The notes beneath the pieces are model-generated. The model had not been told where the DNA came from. It saw only the letters and a list, made by a program, of their open reading frames with translations, and did no database searches. From the NCBI RefSeq assembly GCF_947498515.1, contig NZ_CANMKO010000011.1:1-64000 (forward strand): DNA of 64,000 bases. The letters are read 5' to 3'. The translations under genes were made by a program, and so were the position numbers. Origin of the DNA: an uncultured Pelagimonas sp. (lineage in GTDB: Bacteria; Pseudomonadota; Alphaproteobacteria; Rhodobacterales; Rhodobacteraceae). Shown piece by piece: positions 25,385 to 34,218 of the stretch; position 1 is the stretch's first letter; every line of letters starts with the position of its first letter.

Positions 25385-26776
25385 ATGGCTTGGTTTCTTG
25401 CACTTTTTCCATTGCTTTTGATTGGCGCATTGGTCGGCGGTGATGACGACGATGGTGACAGTGGTGGATCCAGCGGCGCTGATGACTCATCAGAGCCAGA
25501 TCCAATTGTAAACGACGACTCCAGCGGCGGTGACGATACCATTGCTGGCACAGACGGCGACGATTCTATCAATGCCCTTTGGGGGGCCGATCTTGTTTAT
25601 GCAGAGTCCGGGAATGATGTAGTAAACGGCAATGGCGGTGACGACACATTACATGGTCAAGCTGGCGATGACTCTCTGAATGGCAATTTGGGCGAAGACC
25701 GGCTTTTGGGTGGCGACGGGAATGACCGTTTGGACGGTGGATCAAATGATGACCGTTTAGACGGCCAAAACGGCGACGATCTGGTGTTGGGCTCCTATGG
25801 CAATGACGTTTTGCGCGGTGGCGCAGGTGAAGACACCTTGGACGGACAGTCAGGAAATGACAGTTTGGACGGCGGAGCAGGTGATGATGCCTTGCTTGGC
25901 GGCGCAGGAAATGACGACCTGCACGGCAAATCGGGAAATAACGGTTTGGATGGGGGTGACGGCGACGATACGCTTGAAGCTGATGACGGGTCGAGCACCC
26001 TTTTGGGAGGCGCAGGTGATGACCAACTGACCATCAATCGTTACGGGGCGGATCTGAATTCGGATTCTTTGGACGGTGGCGAGGGGAATGACACCCTATT
26101 GGCGGGCCATGCGGATGATACGCTTGTTGGTGGTCTCGGCTCTGATAGCGTGAGCGGGGGCGACGGCGACGACAGTATTTGTGGCGATGATCTCGCCCAT
26201 GAGGGGGACAGCGCTGAAGGTGACGACACCCTGCATGGCGAAGATGGCAACGACACGATCACAGGCAACGGTGGCAACGATAGCCTAACCGGTGACGATG
26301 GCGACGATGTGCTCTCTGGCGGGGATGGTGAAGACACATTGCTTTCCGGAATGGGGACGGATGCTCTGTTTGGCGGCAATGGAAGTGACACCTTGATCAA
26401 CGATGCCGGGTCTAGCGTGGCCACCGGCGGCTTGGGGGCCGACACATTTGTCGTTGATACTATTGGCGGGCTGATCTCTGCCGAAGCGGATCACGCCATG
26501 CGGGTGACGGATTTCACCACATTGGGCGATGACGCGGATGTTCTACGGATCGAATTAAACGGGTCTCAGTTTGGCGGCGAAGGCCTGCCAAGTGGCGATG
26601 TTGATATCGTTGCCGATGGGGTGACTGGCGATATGTTGGTTCAGATTGACCATGACGGAGAGACGTTAACATTGGCGCGCATCGATGATGGGGTTGCCAA
26701 TGGATTTAACGCGGACAATGTGGTTGTCACGATTTCTGAACCGGTAGCTGAGGCGGAAGAAGAGGTCGCCGTCTGA
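25385..26776 (+). CDS. RTX calcium-binding repeat protein
   Basis: A 463-residue, very acidic protein. After a short hydrophobic N-terminus (residues 2-19) and a D/S/G-rich linker come many G-G-x-G-x-D-x-L type nonapeptides from about residue 50 to 345, which fold into calcium-loaded parallel beta-rolls. The region from about 350 to 450 resembles the C-terminal domain (A-D-x-F-V-V-D, then V-x-D-F) typical of type I-secreted RTX proteins. No enzyme domain is visible. No type I secretion genes are nearby. The hydrophobic N-terminus is unusual for type I substrates and may anchor it or act as a signal. GGAGG precedes the ATG. It is convergent with the DUF1289 gene, with only seven bases between. 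Confidence 0.88.
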   Translation: MAWFLALFPLLLIGALVGGDDDDGDSGGSSGADDSSEPDPIVNDDSSGGDDTIAGTDGDDSINALWGADLVYAESGNDVVNGNGGDDTLHGQAGDDSLNGNLGEDRLLGGDGNDRLDGGSNDDRLDGQNGDDLVLGSYGNDVLRGGAGEDTLDGQSGNDSLDGGAGDDALLGGAGNDDLHGKSGNNGLDGGDGDDTLEADDGSSTLLGGAGDDQLTINRYGADLNSDSLDGGEGNDTLLAGHADDTLVGGLGSDSVSGGDGDDSICGDDLAHEGDSAEGDDTLHGEDGNDTITGNGGNDSLTGDDGDDVLSGGDGEDTLLSGMGTDALFGGNGSDTLINDAGSSVATGGLGADTFVVDTIGGLISAEADHAMRVTDFTTLGDDADVLRIELNGSQFGGEGLPSGDVDIVADGVTGDMLVQIDHDGETLTLARIDDGVANGFNADNVVVTISEPVAEAEEEVAV

Positions 26777-26783
26777 GTGGAGT

Positions 26784-27065
26784 TCAGGTCGCTTTGGCCC
26801 GAGTTTGTCGGGCCTTACGACCGCCACGGCGTTTGCTGATGCTTGACTGACGATCCGGAAGCGTGGCCATGATTTGGCTGCGCTCTTCGTTTGTTAGCTT
26901 GGACCAACTTGTGATTTCATCAATGGACCGCAGGCACCCGGTGCATAGGCGCGCCTCGGGGTGGATGACGCAAATCTGCACACAGGGGCTTTGGATTTCA
27001 TCACGTTGCCAGACCGCAGATTTCGCAGCCGCCTGGGCGCGGGAATTGGCGAGTTCGTCCTTCAA
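26784..27065 (-). CDS. DUF1289 small cysteine-rich protein
   Basis: About 93 residues if started at TTG 27065, which has GGAGG eight bases upstream and leaves four bases after ruvX. The longer frame reaching 27197 would overlap ruvX heavily and has no family support. The core S-P-C-V-Q-I-C-x7-L-C-x-G-C-L-R-S-I-D-E-I is the DUF1289 signature with four cysteines, suggesting a metal or iron-sulfur site; function unknown. The C-terminal tail is rich in Arg and Lys, so nucleic-acid contact is possible. It is the last gene of the ccmI-ruvX group. A hairpin (26796-26814) lies inside its 3' end. Confidence 0.85.
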   Translation of the reverse strand: MKDELANSRAQAAAKSAVWQRDEIQSPCVQICVIHPEARLCTGCLRSIDEITSWSKLTNEERSQIMATLPDRQSSISKRRGGRKARQTRAKAT

Positions 27066-27069
27066 AGGG

Positions 27070-27540
27070 TCAGCCTCCGAGATGGCGCAACCGATCAAGC
27101 GCCCCTTGTAGGATATACGAGGCCGCGACGTGATCGATGACCTCGGAGCGACGTTTTCGTGACGTATCCGCCTCAAGTAGGGCACGTTCCGCGGCAACAG
27201 TGCTTAGGCGTTCGTCCCAAAAGGTGATAGGGCCGTCCCATAGCCGGGTGAAATTGCGGGCAAAAGCGCGGGTTGATTGGCAGCGCGCCCCTTCGGACCC
27301 GTCCATGTTGCGCGGCAGGCCAAGAACAACCCCAGCGATGTCACGCTTTTGAAGGATGACGATCAAGGCCTCGGCATCCAACGTGAATTTCTTGCGTTTG
27401 ATGGTTTCGATTGGCGTCGCGACGCTGCGCAAGCCATCAGATACGGCAACGCCGATTGTCTTGGTTCCAAGATCCAATCCGGCCACGGCGCGCATCGGGG
27501 GCAGGGCGGTCGCAAATTCAGTGATGTCTTCGTAGATCAT
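27070..27540 (-). CDS. ruvX: Holliday junction resolvase RuvX / YqgF
   Basis: A 156-residue RNase H-fold protein of the YqgF family. Motifs are [12 protein letters not shown] with the first catalytic aspartate, [21 protein letters not shown] with a catalytic glutamate, and D-H-V-A-A at the end. The family processes 16S rRNA 5' ends and can cut branched DNA. The length is normal, with an N-terminal extension of about fifteen residues before the fold, as is common in Rhodobacterales. It lies between ccmI (87 bases upstream, with a hairpin) and DUF1289. Confidence 0.93.
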   Translation of the reverse strand: MIYEDITEFATALPPMRAVAGLDLGTKTIGVAVSDGLRSVATPIETIKRKKFTLDAEALIVILQKRDIAGVVLGLPRNMDGSEGARCQSTRAFARNFTRLWDGPITFWDERLSTVAAERALLEADTSRKRRSEVIDHVAASYILQGALDRLRHLGG

Positions 27541-27550
27541 AGCGGCGAAA

Positions 27551-27601
27551 GGCCCTTTTCAAGCGACGCCCACCCGCCCACCCCGTCCCTTGAAAAGGGC
27601 C
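27551..27601 (-). terminator. Long hairpin between ccmI and ruvX
   Basis: A perfect 13-bp inverted repeat, GGCCCTTTTCAAG at 27551-27563 and CTTGAAAAGGGCC at 27589-27601, with a C-rich 25-base interior. There is no T-run on the minus strand after it, so it may be a processing or partial termination structure after ccmI rather than a strong terminator. Confidence 0.5.
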
Positions 27602-27627
27602 CGGTGGCGATGCGGCGGGGGAAAGTA

Positions 27628-28863
27628 TTAATCAGCAAGTCCTGCACGGGTCGCAGCAGCGGTGATTTGATCAAGCGACGCGGGGTCGTTGGCAAAGACG
27701 CCCTTGGCTTCATTGTAAATCGCTTGTGCACGTTCGGAGTCTCCGACGACGCCAAGCGCCGTGATCAGTTTGGCCCAATCGGGGGCGGGGCCACCTTCTT
27801 CGGCCAAACGTTCCGACAGGTTTTCCACCATGCCAAGGATCATCTCTTGGCGTTCTTCAGGTGTCATATCCGACGCCGCGGCCACATCTGCCGCACTTGG
27901 TCCGGCTTGATCGCCATGTCCTTCGGGCAGCGGCGGTAGCTCGTAGCGGCTGATGCCGGCGCGAAAGGCAAGCTCTTCGATTTGGGCGCGGATTGGGCCA
28001 ACCCAAGGAGCCTCCGGCGGGCTTGAGCGCAGCAGGATGTCCCACATCTGGAAAGCGACGTCGGGGCGGCCGGTCTGGGCCATCATCAACCCGCCATAAA
28101 AGCGCGCCACGCCGTTCTCAGGATCAAGGGCCAGCGCCTGTTCAAGGACCTCTTGCGCCTCAGGAGAAACGTAACCCCCGGCTGCGATGATCATCATATC
28201 GGCCAGATCGGTATAGTCCTTGGCTGTGGCGCCTTCGCCCAACAGGGCCACCAATTTCGCCTGAACCTCATAGGCGGCTTTGTAGTTGCCCAATGTCGCC
28301 TCGGTGCTGGCGAGCAACACCAAACCGCGTTCATCATCGGGGCGTTTCTCAACGGCATCACGCAGTTGCACCACAAGCTTCATGTAATCTTCTGGGGCAT
28401 CCACGGGTTCGGCCGCGGGCATGCGTTCTTCGGCGTCGGCTTGGCTCATTCGGTTGTCGCGCGCCTTTTGCGATTCTTCCATGCGCACCGCTAGGGGCAT
28501 ATCTGGCGTGCCCGGGTTGCCAAGGTAGGTATAGAGGCCAAATCCGCCGCCCAAAACCGTAGCAGCCACCAAGCCAGCCATGACAAAGCTGGCTATCCCG
28601 GCTTTTCCGGCGTCGCTGTTGCCTTCTTGTGCGGCTGTATCCGCCGCCAAAATACGGCGTGAAATCTCAACCTTGAGACGCTCGGCCTCATCGGCGGCAA
28701 TCGTGCCCCGCGCTGTGTCTTTTTCGATCTCGCTAAGCTGATCGCGGTAAACCTGCAAATCAAACGCCTCGGCTGGTCCGGTGTCGCGATTGCCGCGCAG
28801 CAACGCCAGCAGCAAAAGCACCGTTAAAACCAGCGCCAATGCGCCTGTGAGGATCCAGAACAT
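27628..28863 (-). CDS. ccmI: c-type cytochrome biogenesis protein CcmI
   Basis: About 411 residues from the ATG at 28863, which has GGAGG seven bases upstream. Residues 1-22 are a transmembrane helix, followed by a cytoplasmic coiled-coil loop (V-Y-R-D-Q-L-S-E-I-E-K-D), a second helix near residue 93-113, and a periplasmic TPR region to the end. CcmI holds apocytochrome c for heme attachment by the CcmF/CcmH complex. Y-R-D-Q-L and G-x-I-x-x-D-E-A-E-x-L-K-x-E are family hallmarks. Other ccm genes are not in the window. It leads the ccmI-ruvX-DUF1289 group on the minus strand. Confidence 0.92.
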   Translation of the reverse strand: MFWILTGALALVLTVLLLLALLRGNRDTGPAEAFDLQVYRDQLSEIEKDTARGTIAADEAERLKVEISRRILAADTAAQEGNSDAGKAGIASFVMAGLVAATVLGGGFGLYTYLGNPGTPDMPLAVRMEESQKARDNRMSQADAEERMPAAEPVDAPEDYMKLVVQLRDAVEKRPDDERGLVLLASTEATLGNYKAAYEVQAKLVALLGEGATAKDYTDLADMMIIAAGGYVSPEAQEVLEQALALDPENGVARFYGGLMMAQTGRPDVAFQMWDILLRSSPPEAPWVGPIRAQIEELAFRAGISRYELPPLPEGHGDQAGPSAADVAAASDMTPEERQEMILGMVENLSERLAEEGGPAPDWAKLITALGVVGDSERAQAIYNEAKGVFANDPASLDQITAAATRAGLAD

Positions 28864-29090
28864 GATGTTGCCTCCGTCGTGTCCTGCCATGATCTATAGG
28901 TGCGGAGCCAAGGAAAAAAGGGCAAAAGTCAAGCGATCAGCGGGATGTGACAACGCGCGCCAAACTTTGCGCGTCGGCTTTGCCGCAGGGCCATGTCGCA
29001 ACTGTGTCAAATGTGACGGTTGTGTGCCGCCGCTTTCACGCTAACCATTTATCACAATACACGAACCTTGAGCTTTGGGATTCGACCCTC

Positions 29091-30335
29091 ATGAAACGCT
29101 ATTCTGCCTTTGCTATTGCGCGCGAAGCCCTGCGCGACCACACCGGATGGGAGCGCGCCTGGCGCAAGGCCCAGCCGAAAAAGCGCTATGACGTGATTAT
29201 CGTGGGGGCCGGGGGGCATGGCCTCGCAACCGCTTATTACCTTGGCAAAAACTTCGGGATCACCAATGTTGCGATCATCGAAAAAGGCTGGCTTGGCGGC
29301 GGCAATACCGGGCGCAACACCACGATCATTCGCTCCAACTACCTCCAAGATCCGTCTGCGGCGATCTATGAAAAGGCCCGGTCTCTTTACGAAACCATGA
29401 GCCAAGACCTGAACTATAACGTCATGTTTAGCCCACGTGGCGTGATGATGTTGGCCCAAACCGAACACGAGGTGCGCGGCTACCAGCGCACCGCCCATGC
29501 CAATGCGCTACAGGGCGTTTCGACCGAGTTCATTTCGCCCCAACGGGTCAAGGAAATCGTGCCGATCATGAATATCAACGGCCCGCGCTACCCTGTGCTT
29601 GGGGCGCTGTGGCAAGAACGTGCCGGAAGCGCGCGCCATGATGCGGTCGCTTGGGGCTATGCCCGGGCCTGTAGCGCCATGGGCATGGACATTATCCAGA
29701 AATGCGAAGTTACCGGCGTGATGCAAGAGGGCGGCAAGGTCACCGGTGTCTCGACCTCCAAGGGCGATATCGCCTGTGAGAAGCTGGGCATGGTCGTTGC
29801 GGGTCATTCCGGCGCTTTGGCCGATATGGCCGGGTTCCGTTTGCCGCTGGAATCCGTTGCGCTTCAGGCCTTGGTGTCCGAGCCAATCAAACCAATCATG
29901 AATTGCGTGGTCATGGCCAATACCGTGCATGGTTATATGTCGCAATCGGACAAAGGCGAAATGGTCATCGGCGGCGGCACCGATGCCTATAACAACTATA
30001 CCCAGCGCGGCTCCTTTCATCATGTCGAAGAAACCGTGCGTGCCTTGATCGAAACATTCCCAATGCTGTCGCGCCTAAAGATGCTGCGCCAATGGGGCGG
30101 GATTGTCGACGTGACCGGGGATCGTTCGCCCATTTTGTCGAAAACACCACTAGAAGGCTGCTTTATCAACTGCGGTTGGGGTACCGGCGGCTTCAAGGCC
30201 ATTCCCGGCTCGGGCTGGGGTTTTGCCGAACTGATGGCGCGCGGCCACTCGCCGTTGACGGATGAATTCGGTCTGAACCGTTTCGCCGAAGGCCGCTTTA
30301 TCGACGAAAGCGTGGCGGCGGGGGTGGCGCATTGA
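29091..30335 (+). CDS. soxB: Sarcosine oxidase subunit beta
   Basis: A 414-residue flavoprotein, the usual length, from the ATG at 29091; upstream in-frame codons do not resemble the family. It has the dinucleotide-binding motif V-G-A-G-G-H-G near residue 38 and the S-A-R-H-D-A-V-A-W-G-Y segment, whose H183 matches the covalent FMN histidine known in heterotetrameric enzymes. The beta subunit holds the site where sarcosine is oxidatively demethylated. Its stop overlaps the next ATG (TGATG). The order soxB-D-A-G is standard except that an extra gene is inserted before soxD. Confidence 0.95.
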   Translation: MKRYSAFAIAREALRDHTGWERAWRKAQPKKRYDVIIVGAGGHGLATAYYLGKNFGITNVAIIEKGWLGGGNTGRNTTIIRSNYLQDPSAAIYEKARSLYETMSQDLNYNVMFSPRGVMMLAQTEHEVRGYQRTAHANALQGVSTEFISPQRVKEIVPIMNINGPRYPVLGALWQERAGSARHDAVAWGYARACSAMGMDIIQKCEVTGVMQEGGKVTGVSTSKGDIACEKLGMVVAGHSGALADMAGFRLPLESVALQALVSEPIKPIMNCVVMANTVHGYMSQSDKGEMVIGGGTDAYNNYTQRGSFHHVEETVRALIETFPMLSRLKMLRQWGGIVDVTGDRSPILSKTPLEGCFINCGWGTGGFKAIPGSGWGFAELMARGHSPLTDEFGLNRFAEGRFIDESVAAGVAH

Positions 30336-30799
30336 TGAACGAAGCCCATTTTTTCAACGGTAGGCTTTCAAAGTGGAGCGCAACCATTAAGTGGCTGGCA
30401 ACTGTAGCAATTTCGATTTGGGGCGGCGGTTCGGTCTACTATTTGTTCGGCGCGCCTGATACCGCGCTTTTCCAAGCGTTTGGCGCTGTTGGTGTTGGAG
30501 CATTGATTGCTCACTACTCCTTTATTCGTTCTACGTTTAGGTTTCGGCGACTTTGCTTAGAGCAAAACAGAAGCTCTCAAATAGCTTTGGTTTACGACTT
30601 GACTCGTTGTTCAAGCGATAAGCTGAGTGGAGAACTTCTAAACCTACAAAAGCTGACACAAAGTCTCGAAGATTTGATGGTCGAAGAAGACAGGTCAGTT
30701 TTCAAAGAAATTCTGCTAGTAGGCCTCGCTACGCTCCAATGGGGATTTGGCGACCGGGTAGTGGGTGTCCTGTGCAACCTAAAAGGTGTGTCATGCTAA
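30335..30799 (+). CDS. Unknown membrane protein inside the sox operon
   Basis: A 154-residue protein that I do not recognise. It has two hydrophobic helices at about residues 18-37 and 45-65, then a basic stretch (R-S-T-F-R-F-R-R-L) and a soluble, partly helical C-terminal half with heptad-like leucines. Base composition is visibly more AT-rich than soxB and soxD, which suggests acquisition. Yet it is fully built into the operon: its ATG shares a base with the soxB stop, and its last seven bases overlap the soxD start. It is not a normal member of sarcosine oxidase operons. Confidence 0.7.
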   Translation: MNEAHFFNGRLSKWSATIKWLATVAISIWGGGSVYYLFGAPDTALFQAFGAVGVGALIAHYSFIRSTFRFRRLCLEQNRSSQIALVYDLTRCSSDKLSGELLNLQKLTQSLEDLMVEEDRSVFKEILLVGLATLQWGFGDRVVGVLCNLKGVSC

Positions 30800-31122
30800 T
30801 CCTTGAATGCCCCTATTGCGGCGTCAAAGCCGAAGAAACCGAACTTCACGCGGGCGGAGAGGCGCATATCAAACGCTTTGGTCCCGGCTCAAGCGACGAT
30901 GACTTCGAAACCTATCTGTTTCAGCGCGAAAACCCGATGGGGGTGCATTTTGAACGCTGGCGCCATGTGAATGGCTGCGGAAAATGGTTCCACGCTGCGC
31001 GCTCAACCACCACGCTTGAGGTTTTCGGCACTTATAGCGCCCGAACCTTTGAACCCCCACAAGAGATCAAAGACAAAATCACCGCCCGTCTTCCGGGCTG
31101 GAGCTGGAGGGACCTGTCGTGA
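30793..31122 (+). CDS. soxD: Sarcosine oxidase subunit delta
   Basis: A 109-residue small subunit starting MLILECPYCG. The zinc site of the family is visible as C6-P-Y-C9 with H-V-N-G-C-G-K-W-F-H later. In known structures the delta subunit binds zinc and helps hold the alpha and beta chains. The ATG at 30793 follows AAAGGTG and overlaps the end of the inserted membrane-protein gene by seven bases. The length is typical. Confidence 0.95.
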   Translation: MLILECPYCGVKAEETELHAGGEAHIKRFGPGSSDDDFETYLFQRENPMGVHFERWRHVNGCGKWFHAARSTTTLEVFGTYSARTFEPPQEIKDKITARLPGWSWRDLS

Positions 31123-31197
31123 CCTCCGTTTTCATCTCGCCAATTAAACTCCCGCCGGAGGCGCTCCAACCCTCCACTCGCGAAAAGGGCCACTGAT

Positions 31198-34100
31198 ATG
31201 AGCACCCGTCTCGCCAAAGCCGGTCGCCTGATTGACCGTAGCAAAACCGTGAATTTCTCCTTTGATGGCAAGCGTTTCACCGGCCATCAGGGCGATACCC
31301 TGGCCTCGGCTTTGCTGGCCAATAACCAGATGATGGTTGGTCGAAGCTTTAAATACCACCGTCCACGCGGCATCGTTGCCAGTGGTGCAGAAGAACCAAA
31401 TGCCCTTGTTAACTTGGGCACCGACACGCATCACGAACCCAATCAACGTGCCACGACGACGGAATTGTTCGATGGCCTCACCGCGACGCCGCAAAACGTC
31501 TGGCCAAGCCTCGATTTTGACATCGGTGCGGTGAATTCCTACGCCTCTCGTCTTTTGACGGCGGGGTTTTACTACAAGATGTTCATGTATCCGCGGGCGT
31601 TTTGGAAGCACGTCTATGAACCCTTCATTCGCCAATCGGCGGGGCTCGGAAAGGCACCTGCTCCCGAAACGCGTGACCCTGATACCTATGAACATTTTTA
31701 TGCCTTCGTTGATGTTCTGGTCATCGGCGGTGGTGTCGCCGGTCTTCAGGCCGCCAAAACCGCGGGTGAGACCGGGGCCAAGGTTCTGTTGATCGAGCAA
31801 ACCCCGGATTGGGGTGGGCGGACCATGGTGGATGGCGGCGAAATTGACGGGATGTCGGCCGAAGATTGGGTCAAGGCAACGCTGCAAACCCTTGAAAATA
31901 TGTCCAATGTCACTCTCCGCACTCGGCTGATGGGCGCAGGGGTTTACGATCACGGCTATGTTCTTGGCTATGAGCGTCTGACCGATCATGCACCCAATGC
32001 GCAAGGGCCGCGTCACCGTCTTTGGCGTATTCGGGCTAAACAAACCATCACCGCAACCGGTGCCATTGAGCGCCCGCTAAGCTTTGCGGGCAATGACGTT
32101 CCGGGGGTGATGTTGGCCTCTGCTGTGCGCGATTATGCGGTCAACTATGGCGTTTCTCTTGGCGATCGCACCGTGGTGGTGACCAACAACGACGACGCTT
32201 ATCGCACGGCGATCACGTTGAAAAAAGCCGGTTTGGATGTTCCGATGATTGTCGACGCCCGCGATGCGGGTGGCGGCACCTTGATGGATGAGGCCTTGGC
32301 CCTTGGCATCCGCGTCGAGACTGGCTGCGGGATTGCCAAGTTGCATGGCAAGAAACGTGTCACTTCGGTCGACATCTGCAAACAGGCTGGCGAGGGCGCG
32401 ATGCTCTGGAATGTCGAATGTGACGCTGTTGCGATGTCTGGCGGTTGGTCGCCGGTTGTTCATTTGTGGTCCCATTGCGGCGGCAAGCTTACTTGGGACG
32501 AGACCCAAGCCTTTTTCCGACCAGACCCGACACGCGCGCCCAAGGGGGACGATGGAAACGCATTTGTGCAAGTCGCCGGTAGTGCCAATGGTGAAATGCA
32601 TTTGAGCAACATCCTGCAAGATGCAGGAAACGTGGGTGAAATTTCTGCGAAAGTGGCGGGTGCAACTGGTTCAGCGTCTGCGATTTCGGTTGCAAATGTG
32701 CAATCCGAAGCGCCGATGCAGCCCGTTTGGTTGATGCCGCAAGGGGCGCGTTATGGGCTTCGATTGAAGGCTTGGTTGGATTTTCAGAACGATGTCAAAG
32801 TGTCTGATGTTCAACTCGCCGCTCACGAGGGTTATGAAAGCGTTGAGCATACCAAGCGCTACACGACTTTGGGTATGGCGACGGACCAAGGTAAATTGAG
32901 TAATATCAATGGTCTTGCAACTCTTTCTAATGCGCTAGGTGAGGATATTCCGCAGGTTGGCACAACCACGTTCCGCCCGCCTTATACACCCATTTCCATG
33001 GGGGCGATTGCTGGCGAAGCGCGCGGCGAAATTTTCCAACCAATCCGCAAGACTCCGATGCACGATTGGCACGAGACCAACGGCGCACATTGGGAACCCG
33101 TCGGCCATTGGCGCCGCCCCTACGCCTTTGTCAAAACCGGCGAAACGGTCAAACAGGCGGTTCATCGCGAAGTGCTTGCCACCCGCAACAGCCTCGGCCT
33201 TTTGGATGCCTCGACCCTTGGCAAAGTCATCGTCAAAGGCCCGGATGCAGGCAAGTTCATGGACATGATGTACACCAACATGATGTCCAACCTGAAAGTT
33301 GGCAAATGTCGCTACGGCTTGATGTGTAGCGAGAATGGTTTCTTGTCGGATGACGGGGTTGTGGCCCGGATCGATGACGACACCTGGCTTTGTCACACCA
33401 CGACGGGTGGCGCGGATCGTATCCATGCCCATATGGAAGAATGGCTGCAAACCGAATGGTGGGATTGGAAAGTTTACACCGCCAATATCACCGAACAGCT
33501 GGCGCAGGTCGCGGTTGTTGGCCCAAATGCCCGCAAAGTCTTGGAAAAACTGGGCGGCATGGATGTCTCCAAAGAGGCCTTGCCCTTTATGGAATGGCGC
33601 GATGGTGAGTTGGCCGGTTTCCCGGTACGCGCCTATCGCATCTCTTTCTCGGGCGAATTGTCCTATGAAATCGCCGTGCCCGCCAATCTGGGTCGCGCGT
33701 TTTGGGACAAGCTTCTTGAGGCCGGGGCCGAGTTTGACGTGACGCCCTATGGCACCGAATGTCTCCATATCATGCGGGCCGAAAAGGGCTTTATCATGAT
33801 TGGCGACGAAACCGATGGGACAATCATCCCTCAGGATCTCGGGCTTAACTGGGCGATCTCGAAAAAGAAGGAAGACTTCCTTGGCAAACGCGCCCAGCAG
33901 CGCAGTCATATGACCGACCCAAAACGCTGGAAGCTTGTTGGGTTGGAAACAGTAGATGGATCGGTGCTGCCGGATGGGGCCTATGCGGTGGCCGAGGGCA
34001 GCAATGCCAATGGCCAACGCAACACCCAAGGGCGCGTTACCTCGACCTACCATTCGCCAACCTTGGACAAGGGCATTGCCATGGGGCTTGTGCTCAATGG

Positions 34101-34218
34101 TCCCGATCGCATGGGCGAGGTGATCGACTTTGCCGAAGCGGATGGGGAAACCATGATCAAAGCCAAGATTGTCAGCCCGGTCTTTTATGATCCCGAAGGG
34201 GAGAAGCAGAATGTCTGA
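31198..34218 (+). CDS. soxA: Sarcosine oxidase subunit alpha
   Basis: A 1006-residue multidomain subunit of normal length. An N-terminal ferredoxin-like domain (F-D-G-K-R-F-T-G-H-Q-G-D-T-L, residues 20-100) precedes the NAD/FAD region with V-I-G-G-G-V-A-G-L-Q-A-A near residue 177 and a second nucleotide-binding part. From about residue 610 to the end is a GcvT-like aminomethyltransferase domain (T-R-N-S-L-G-L-L-D-A-S-T-L-G-K; then S-F-S-G-E-L-S-Y-E) that binds tetrahydrofolate and traps the released formaldehyde as methylene-THF. The AAGGG ribosome binding site lies in the 75-base gap after soxD. Its 3' end overlaps soxG by eight bases. Confidence 0.96.
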   Translation: MSTRLAKAGRLIDRSKTVNFSFDGKRFTGHQGDTLASALLANNQMMVGRSFKYHRPRGIVASGAEEPNALVNLGTDTHHEPNQRATTTELFDGLTATPQNVWPSLDFDIGAVNSYASRLLTAGFYYKMFMYPRAFWKHVYEPFIRQSAGLGKAPAPETRDPDTYEHFYAFVDVLVIGGGVAGLQAAKTAGETGAKVLLIEQTPDWGGRTMVDGGEIDGMSAEDWVKATLQTLENMSNVTLRTRLMGAGVYDHGYVLGYERLTDHAPNAQGPRHRLWRIRAKQTITATGAIERPLSFAGNDVPGVMLASAVRDYAVNYGVSLGDRTVVVTNNDDAYRTAITLKKAGLDVPMIVDARDAGGGTLMDEALALGIRVETGCGIAKLHGKKRVTSVDICKQAGEGAMLWNVECDAVAMSGGWSPVVHLWSHCGGKLTWDETQAFFRPDPTRAPKGDDGNAFVQVAGSANGEMHLSNILQDAGNVGEISAKVAGATGSASAISVANVQSEAPMQPVWLMPQGARYGLRLKAWLDFQNDVKVSDVQLAAHEGYESVEHTKRYTTLGMATDQGKLSNINGLATLSNALGEDIPQVGTTTFRPPYTPISMGAIAGEARGEIFQPIRKTPMHDWHETNGAHWEPVGHWRRPYAFVKTGETVKQAVHREVLATRNSLGLLDASTLGKVIVKGPDAGKFMDMMYTNMMSNLKVGKCRYGLMCSENGFLSDDGVVARIDDDTWLCHTTTGGADRIHAHMEEWLQTEWWDWKVYTANITEQLAQVAVVGPNARKVLEKLGGMDVSKEALPFMEWRDGELAGFPVRAYRISFSGELSYEIAVPANLGRAFWDKLLEAGAEFDVTPYGTECLHIMRAEKGFIMIGDETDGTIIPQDLGLNWAISKKKEDFLGKRAQQRSHMTDPKRWKLVGLETVDGSVLPDGAYAVAEGSNANGQRNTQGRVTSTYHSPTLDKGIAMGLVLNGPDRMGEVIDFAEADGETMIKAKIVSPVFYDPEGEKQNV

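Noticed and set aside
25600-26400. Regularly spaced repeats that could look like a CRISPR array
   Set aside because: The periodicity is that of the RTX nonapeptide codons, in frame within one gene; repeats are degenerate and there are no unique spacers.
26796-26814. Hairpin GGCCCGA / TCGGGCC as terminator of the RTX gene
   Set aside because: It lies inside the 3' coding part of the convergent DUF1289 gene and no T-run follows on the plus strand, so function as a terminator is uncertain.
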